This document shows positions 59,890 to 64,000 of a DNA stretch of 64,000 nt, in pieces. The translations under genes were made by a program, and so were the position numbers. Each line of letters starts with the position of its first letter. Positions within the stretch are counted from its first letter, which is position 1. Under the pieces are notes generated by a model that was not told the DNA's origin, ran no database searches, and saw only the letters and a program-made list of their open reading frames with translations. The DNA comes from Megamerina dolium (Eukaryota; Arthropoda; Insecta; Diptera; Megamerinidae): NCBI GenBank assembly GCA_963854835.1, contig OY978527.1, positions 21,248,557 to 21,312,556 on the forward strand, in the 5' to 3' direction.

Positions 59890-60032
59890 GAATTGCCAAT
59901 AGCTTGCCGACTGGTGGATACAGTTCGAAAGAAAAATATTTTCAATATTAAATTTGTTATGCTTCAGCCGGGGATTGAACCACGTCCTACAGATCAGAAG
60001 GACAACACACTAACCACTGAGCTACGGCACCC
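59890..60032 (-). mobile_element. tRNA-derived SINE, copy S5 (head and first body part)
   Basis: Minus strand from 60032: GGGTGCCGTAGCTCAGTGG, B box GGTTCAATCCC, then the body to GCCAATAGCTTGCC. The 3' half is missing. It sits about 260 bp upstream of host exon 2. Confidence 0.82.
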
Positions 60033-60294
60033 AATCAATCATTATGTTTTATAATGTTTAATGTGTATATGATCAAAATTATTAGGTAGCAATAATAAAA
60101 AAATCCACATCATACAAGCTGACATTGCCTGTCTACAATACTAGTGATACGCATATGATTGATTACTTAACAATCATATAACAATCATATGTAATGAAAT
60201 ATAGATATGTCAATAATATTGCATTGCATTTTATCGTAGCAGTTTGCCATCTTATATATAATTGTGTTTTTTTATTTATTTTACGTAATTACAG

Positions 60295-60441
60295 AATATA
60301 ATGAAACGTTTTTGCAACATACATTCAATTTGATTGAAAAACGTCTTAAATATTTTAATGATGAATTATTACGTGCTACAAATGTTTGCAATATAACTGA
60401 AGAGGATTCACCATTGTCGGAATTTCCTGAATACTTTACAG
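60295..60441 (+). CDS. Host gene, exon 2 (49 codons)
   Basis: Preceded by a T-rich tract and TAATTACAG and followed by GTAAGT. Length 147 nt, phase 1 at both ends, no stop in the joined frame, and GC content above its surroundings. It encodes EYNETFLQHTFNLIEKRLKY, an amphipathic helix, followed by FNDELLRATNVCNITEEDSP and a Pro/Phe-rich end. NIT after the Cys is a potential N-glycosylation site, as expected after a signal peptide. I do not recognise the family. Further exons must lie beyond the window. Confidence 0.68.
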
Positions 60442-60521
60442 GTAAGTCGCAATGAATAAATCAATTAAATTTTTAGAAAAGATGAAGTGAACTTAAATAA
60501 CGTTTGTTATTGCAAGGACAA

Positions 60522-62287
60522 TATATATATTTTAGGGATTAGACGAATCAGACCACTTATATGGGTCCCTTTTCGTCCCTCAAATCGTGTGTTAATTATT
60601 TGTTCGGTTGCAGAATTCTTCTACTTCCTTCCTTATAATAACATCTCGCGTTATTTCAAGCATCTCTTTGTGGGGTATGTTCCACATTTCGAGTTCATCA
60701 ATAAATTGGCGACCCAGTGTGGACATCCTCCTGCTTGCCAATGCAGGACACTGGCACACTATGTGCGCCGCTGTCTCTGCCTCTTCCATGCATAATCTGC
60801 AAATATCAGCATCAGCATCAACAACACCCATCTTGCTGAGGTGGTACCTGAAATTGCCATGCCCAGTTATTAATGCAGTCAACCAGCTTAGAGTCATTCG
60901 TCCTAGACTGGGAGCCCTCCCCGATTCACTGCCCTTTGATAGCCTCAACGAAGCCTTTGCCTGTCTACAAGTAGATAAGTTCTCCCATCTCGTGAGATGA
61001 AGTTTCTTTATCCACTCTTCGACCTTTGCCTTCACCGTCCCGCTGCTGAGAGCAACTACTGGTTCCGGTCCATAAAATTCAGCTTCAGATCCTTGTCTAG
61101 CCAAGGAGTCTGCAGCTTCATTCTGTTCTATACCAATGTGTCCCTTCACCCACATTAGAGTAATCGCATTACTACGAGCACACCCATTAAGTTTCTGAAC
61201 ACATTCGAGCGCCAACTTAGAAGATACCGTAGGTTGTTGCAGCCGCCTGACCACCGCCTGGTTATCGAGTGCTAGCAAGATTTTCTTACCTTGCTCCTTT
61301 CCATCCAGTAGATGGTCTAGCGCATTCATTAGACCAAGCATTTCTGCTTGATAGACCGATACGTATCTTCCCAGATTCAGAGTGCATGCCAGTCCCAACT
61401 CTTTAAAGAAGATTCCAGAACCCGCTCTGCCATCCATTAATGAACCATCTGTAAAAATACTGATGTCATTTTCCTCACATACATCATGTGTGAGGCCGTC
61501 TTCAATGAGTGTTCTGTGTTCAGTCATCTTCAGCCTACCCATTCCCTCCATTGGCATCTGCGCCTCCTTTACACTGCTATATAGCAGATACAGGATGCCC
61601 CTGTGCCGAATCCATACCAATTATTGGTTGTCTTCAGACGTAATGCTGTTAATGCCGCTGACTTCATAATATGCAAGTCCAACGGCAGCAGCCCGAGAAA
61701 GACTTCCAATGCTTCTATTGGGGTCGTCCGGATAGCTCCGGTAATCCCAATACAATCCATTCTTTGTACCCTATCTAACTTGCTTTTCGCGGTCTTTTGG
61801 GTGACCTTGGGCCACCAGACCACAGCAGCATATGTTATTAAGGGTCTGACAATCGTTGTGTAGATCCAGTGCGCTGCTCTGGGAGTGATTCCCCACATGA
61901 GACCGAACACTCTCTTACACTGATGCAATACCCGCTTGCCCTTCTGGATCTTGTCATCGACGTGACTATTCCAAGTCAGCTTGTTATCCAGGATGACACC
62001 TAGATACTTTACTTCCTTGGATACGTTGATGTTCGATCCAAAAAGCCTAAGAGGGTCTATTGTTAGTCCAGTCCTCCTTTTAGTAAAGAGTACTGTTTCC
62101 GACTTACTAGCATTTACAGAGAGACCTTGTTCCGTGCATCATCCTTCAACCATTTTGAGTGCATCTCTCATGGTATCATAAATAGTGTCCAGGAACTTAC
62201 TGCTCACCGTTACCGCTATGTCATCTGCATACCCGACGGTGTGTATGCCTTTTGAGTCCAGAAGCTGAAGTAGGGAATCGGGAATCG
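60522..62287 (-). mobile_element. RNase-H-type LINE, 5'-truncated, antisense to host gene
   Basis: Bounded by ATTGCAAGGACAA (60509-60521) and ATTGCAAAGACAA (62288-62300), a 13-bp duplication with one mismatch. It contains the end of RT, an RNase H domain and a Cys-rich tail. It inserted 80 bp downstream of host exon 2. The 3' end, at the low-coordinate side, is TATATATATTTTAG-like DNA. RNase H after RT fits the I/R1/LOA group. Confidence 0.88.
60592..62287 (-). pseudogene. LINE RT end, RNase H and zinc tail
   Basis: From 62287 leftwards: LQLLDSKGIHTVGYADDIAV (catalytic YADD near 62220), a TGA after MVEG near 62145, then LFTKRRTGLTIDPLRL, VKYLGVILDNKLTWNSHV and the thumb (RPLITYAAVVWWPKV). 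A shift near 61590 opens the 342-codon frame ending at 60592. RNase H residues: ISIFTDGS (Asp), YQAEMLGL (Glu), LALDNQAVV (Asp), WVKGHIGIEQNEAAD (Asp). Tail: CRLCMEEAETAAHIVCQCPA, a CCHC-like motif. One stop and one shift suggest a moderately recent insertion. Confidence 0.88.
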
Positions 62288-62300
62288 ATTGCAAAGACAA

Positions 62301-62624
62301 AGGTTCATTATATTAATTTTCCGTCATGACAAAGATACAACTAACCCAAAAATTAACGTAAGAATAAATGTAACTAATTATATTAACCGCTGATTTCTAG
62401 ATTTCAAAAACATCCTGAAAAATATAAAGGTGTTCGCAATAACTCAACTAAATAGGTGAAAGATCTTTGAACATATGTGATTTGAATATAAAAAAAATAT
62501 ATAAAATTATAAAATTGGCAAGATACTGGTTTGAATATGTAGCTAAAACAAAATATAACACTACTCGACAATTTTTTCTCTTTTGCGAGTATCTAAAAAA
62601 AGGTAAAATAAAATTTCTAAACTC
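62301..62624. other. AT-rich intron DNA between LINE and FB2
   Basis: No gene seen. Confidence 0.45.
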
Positions 62625-63688
62625 ACCTTGAGTTGCTGAAAAAGAAACTCTCCTTTATTCGTTTCCCTAAAGAAGCGTTTTCGAAATATTCGCGTACAAC
62701 GTGATTTTTTGCACTTATTTTAGATAATGACAAAAATCTTGAAAACGATTTATCCATATAATATGAAAGCCGACAATGTACCGCATGTATCGATTGGATT
62801 AAATTACTCATTTTCAGTTGTTCAATTGGATTAAATTACTCATTTTCAGTTGTTACATTAATATGAAAAAAAATTATATCACATATTTTAAGATTGTAGA
62901 TAAAAGATAATTTTATTGCGAAAATTATATGTATAATTTTGCTAAAATCAGACAAGAAATGTAGGAGTTAAGAGGCATTAAGTGAAGATAGGAAAATAGA
63001 TTTTAGACACAAACTCGTTTGTATATGCAATATAAGTGCATATAAATATAAAGCTATCGAGCTGAAACTAATATATGTAAAAATGGGCTGAATCGCATGA
63101 AAATCTCGCCCAACTCCAACACAAAAGTGTGATTGAGTTTCAACTAACTCTGCCTAATCGTGATCACTGAGTTTCAGTTTGTAGTAGGTGGTTTAGTTTA
63201 TTAGTTCTTTGCTAAAACAAAATCGTATGTACTAAGTTTGAGTTCGATAGCTTTATATTTATATGCTCTTATATTGCATATACAAACGAGTTTGTGTCTA
63301 AAATTTAATTTGCTTTTCATCACTTAATGCCTCCTACATTTCAAGTCTCTTTTGAGCAAAATTACACTTTAAAATTTCGCCATAAAATTATTTTGCACAT
63401 ATAATCTGAAAAATATGTGACATAATTTCTTTTTCATGTCAATGCATCAACTGAACTTCTTTTGAATTTCATCGCCTATAACTCAGTCAAATTTAATAAG
63501 ATCGACACAAATAGTACATCGTCGGTAGGAAGAATGACGTGCAAACCATGCTACATGAATAAAATATTTTCGAGATTTTTGGCAGTAAAAATGCAAAAAA
63601 AAAACAGGTTTTTCGCGAATATCTCGAAAACGCTTCTTTGGAAAAAACGAGTTCCATTTTCTTGTTCAGCGGCCCAAACTTAGTCTAT
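62625..63688. mobile_element. Foldback element FB2
   Basis: Arms of about 450-470 bp: left 62625-63080, right 63215-63688. Paired words include AAAGAAGCGTTTTCGA / TCGAAAACGCTTCTTT, the CAAACTCGTTTGTATATGCA pair, AGCTATCGAGCTGAAACT / AGTTTGAGTTCGATAGCT, and GAGGCATTAAGTGA / TCACTTAATGCCTC. About 130 bp separates the arms. Noncoding. Similar architecture to FB1, but the sequences look different. Confidence 0.82.
62793..62856. repeat. 32-bp tandem duplication in FB2 left arm
   Basis: Two adjacent identical units beginning ATTGGATTAAATTACTCATT. Present in the left arm only. Confidence 0.9.
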
Positions 63689-64000
63689 TTTAATCAGGCA
63701 TATCCTAAACAAATTTTCGCGTGAAAATGAAGTCTGATTAAGATCTAACGGAATATGTAATGAAAATAATATGTATTTAAGATTTATATCGGAATATAAG
63801 AAAGAACAAAAAAGCAGAAATCGAATTATTGTTACTATCAAAATCAAATGCAAAAACGGTGTAAAAACTATCAAATACACTGCTGATCGTTTTTAATCAT
63901 TTTTGGCAAGCTGATAAATGTTTATATGTGTAATATTACTTAATATATTACTTTGCCAGTATTACAAGTTTATTTCGTTCATCGCCAAGTACTTACAAGT
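63689..64000. other. AT-rich DNA at window end
   Basis: No gene or element recognised. Confidence 0.5.

Overview
The window looks like non-coding euchromatin from a higher fly (Diptera; a tephritid-like fruit fly is my best guess). The evidence is very high A+T, long (TA)n arrays, short GT-AG introns, and a mix of insect transposon families: RTE-like, Jockey and RNase-H LINEs, a Ty3/gypsy element of the tRNA-Leu-primed kind, Tc1, mariner, pogo/Tigger, hAT-like and Harbinger-like DNA transposons, and tRNA-derived SINEs. The species is inferred, not shown.

Only one host gene is visible, on the + strand. A first coding exon (21477-21558) encodes an initiator Met and a signal peptide and ends in a phase-1 GT donor. 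A second exon (60295-60441, 147 nt, phase 1 at both ends) has a good AG acceptor and a GTAAGT donor. Joined, they start a secreted or membrane protein that I cannot name. The 38,736-bp intron between them, and the start of the next intron, hold most of the transposable elements.

Layout. 0-5.4 kb: a 5'-truncated RTE-like LINE with a 14-bp target duplication, an hAT-like MITE, then AT-rich DNA. 5.5-13.5 kb: two dead Ty3/gypsy copies tail to tail, sharing the same integrase-core deletion. 13.5-16.8 kb: (TA)n DNA holding a Tc1 element with double transposase-binding repeats, a two-unit tandem repeat, tRNA-like relics and a tRNA-derived SINE. 16.9-17.9 kb: antisense 5' end of the RTE-like LINE. 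18.7-19.5 kb: a Harbinger-like deletion derivative keeping the starts of two convergent ORFs. 20-20.7 kb: a decayed tandem array. 21.5-60.3 kb (intron 1): two Jockey relics, two RNase-H-LINE or SINE relics, an almost complete mariner, a second SINE in (TA)n, a pogo/Tigger element with a nested MITE, five copies of a 0.48-kb MITE, two older mariner relics, and a 0.94-kb foldback element invaded by two RTE-like LINEs. 60.3-64 kb: exon 2, an antisense RNase-H LINE 80 bp behind it, and a second foldback of about 1.06 kb.

No autonomous element appears intact: every transposase or reverse transcriptase has at least one stop, frameshift or deletion. The nested order can be read in several places (SINE in MITE in Jockey; LINEs in foldback; MITE in pogo), so the window is a useful record of insertion history. 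I found no operon, CRISPR or tRNA gene and no clear novel enzymatic system. The most original material is the SINE family, the Harbinger derivative with its MITE relatives, the two foldbacks and the large-intron host gene.
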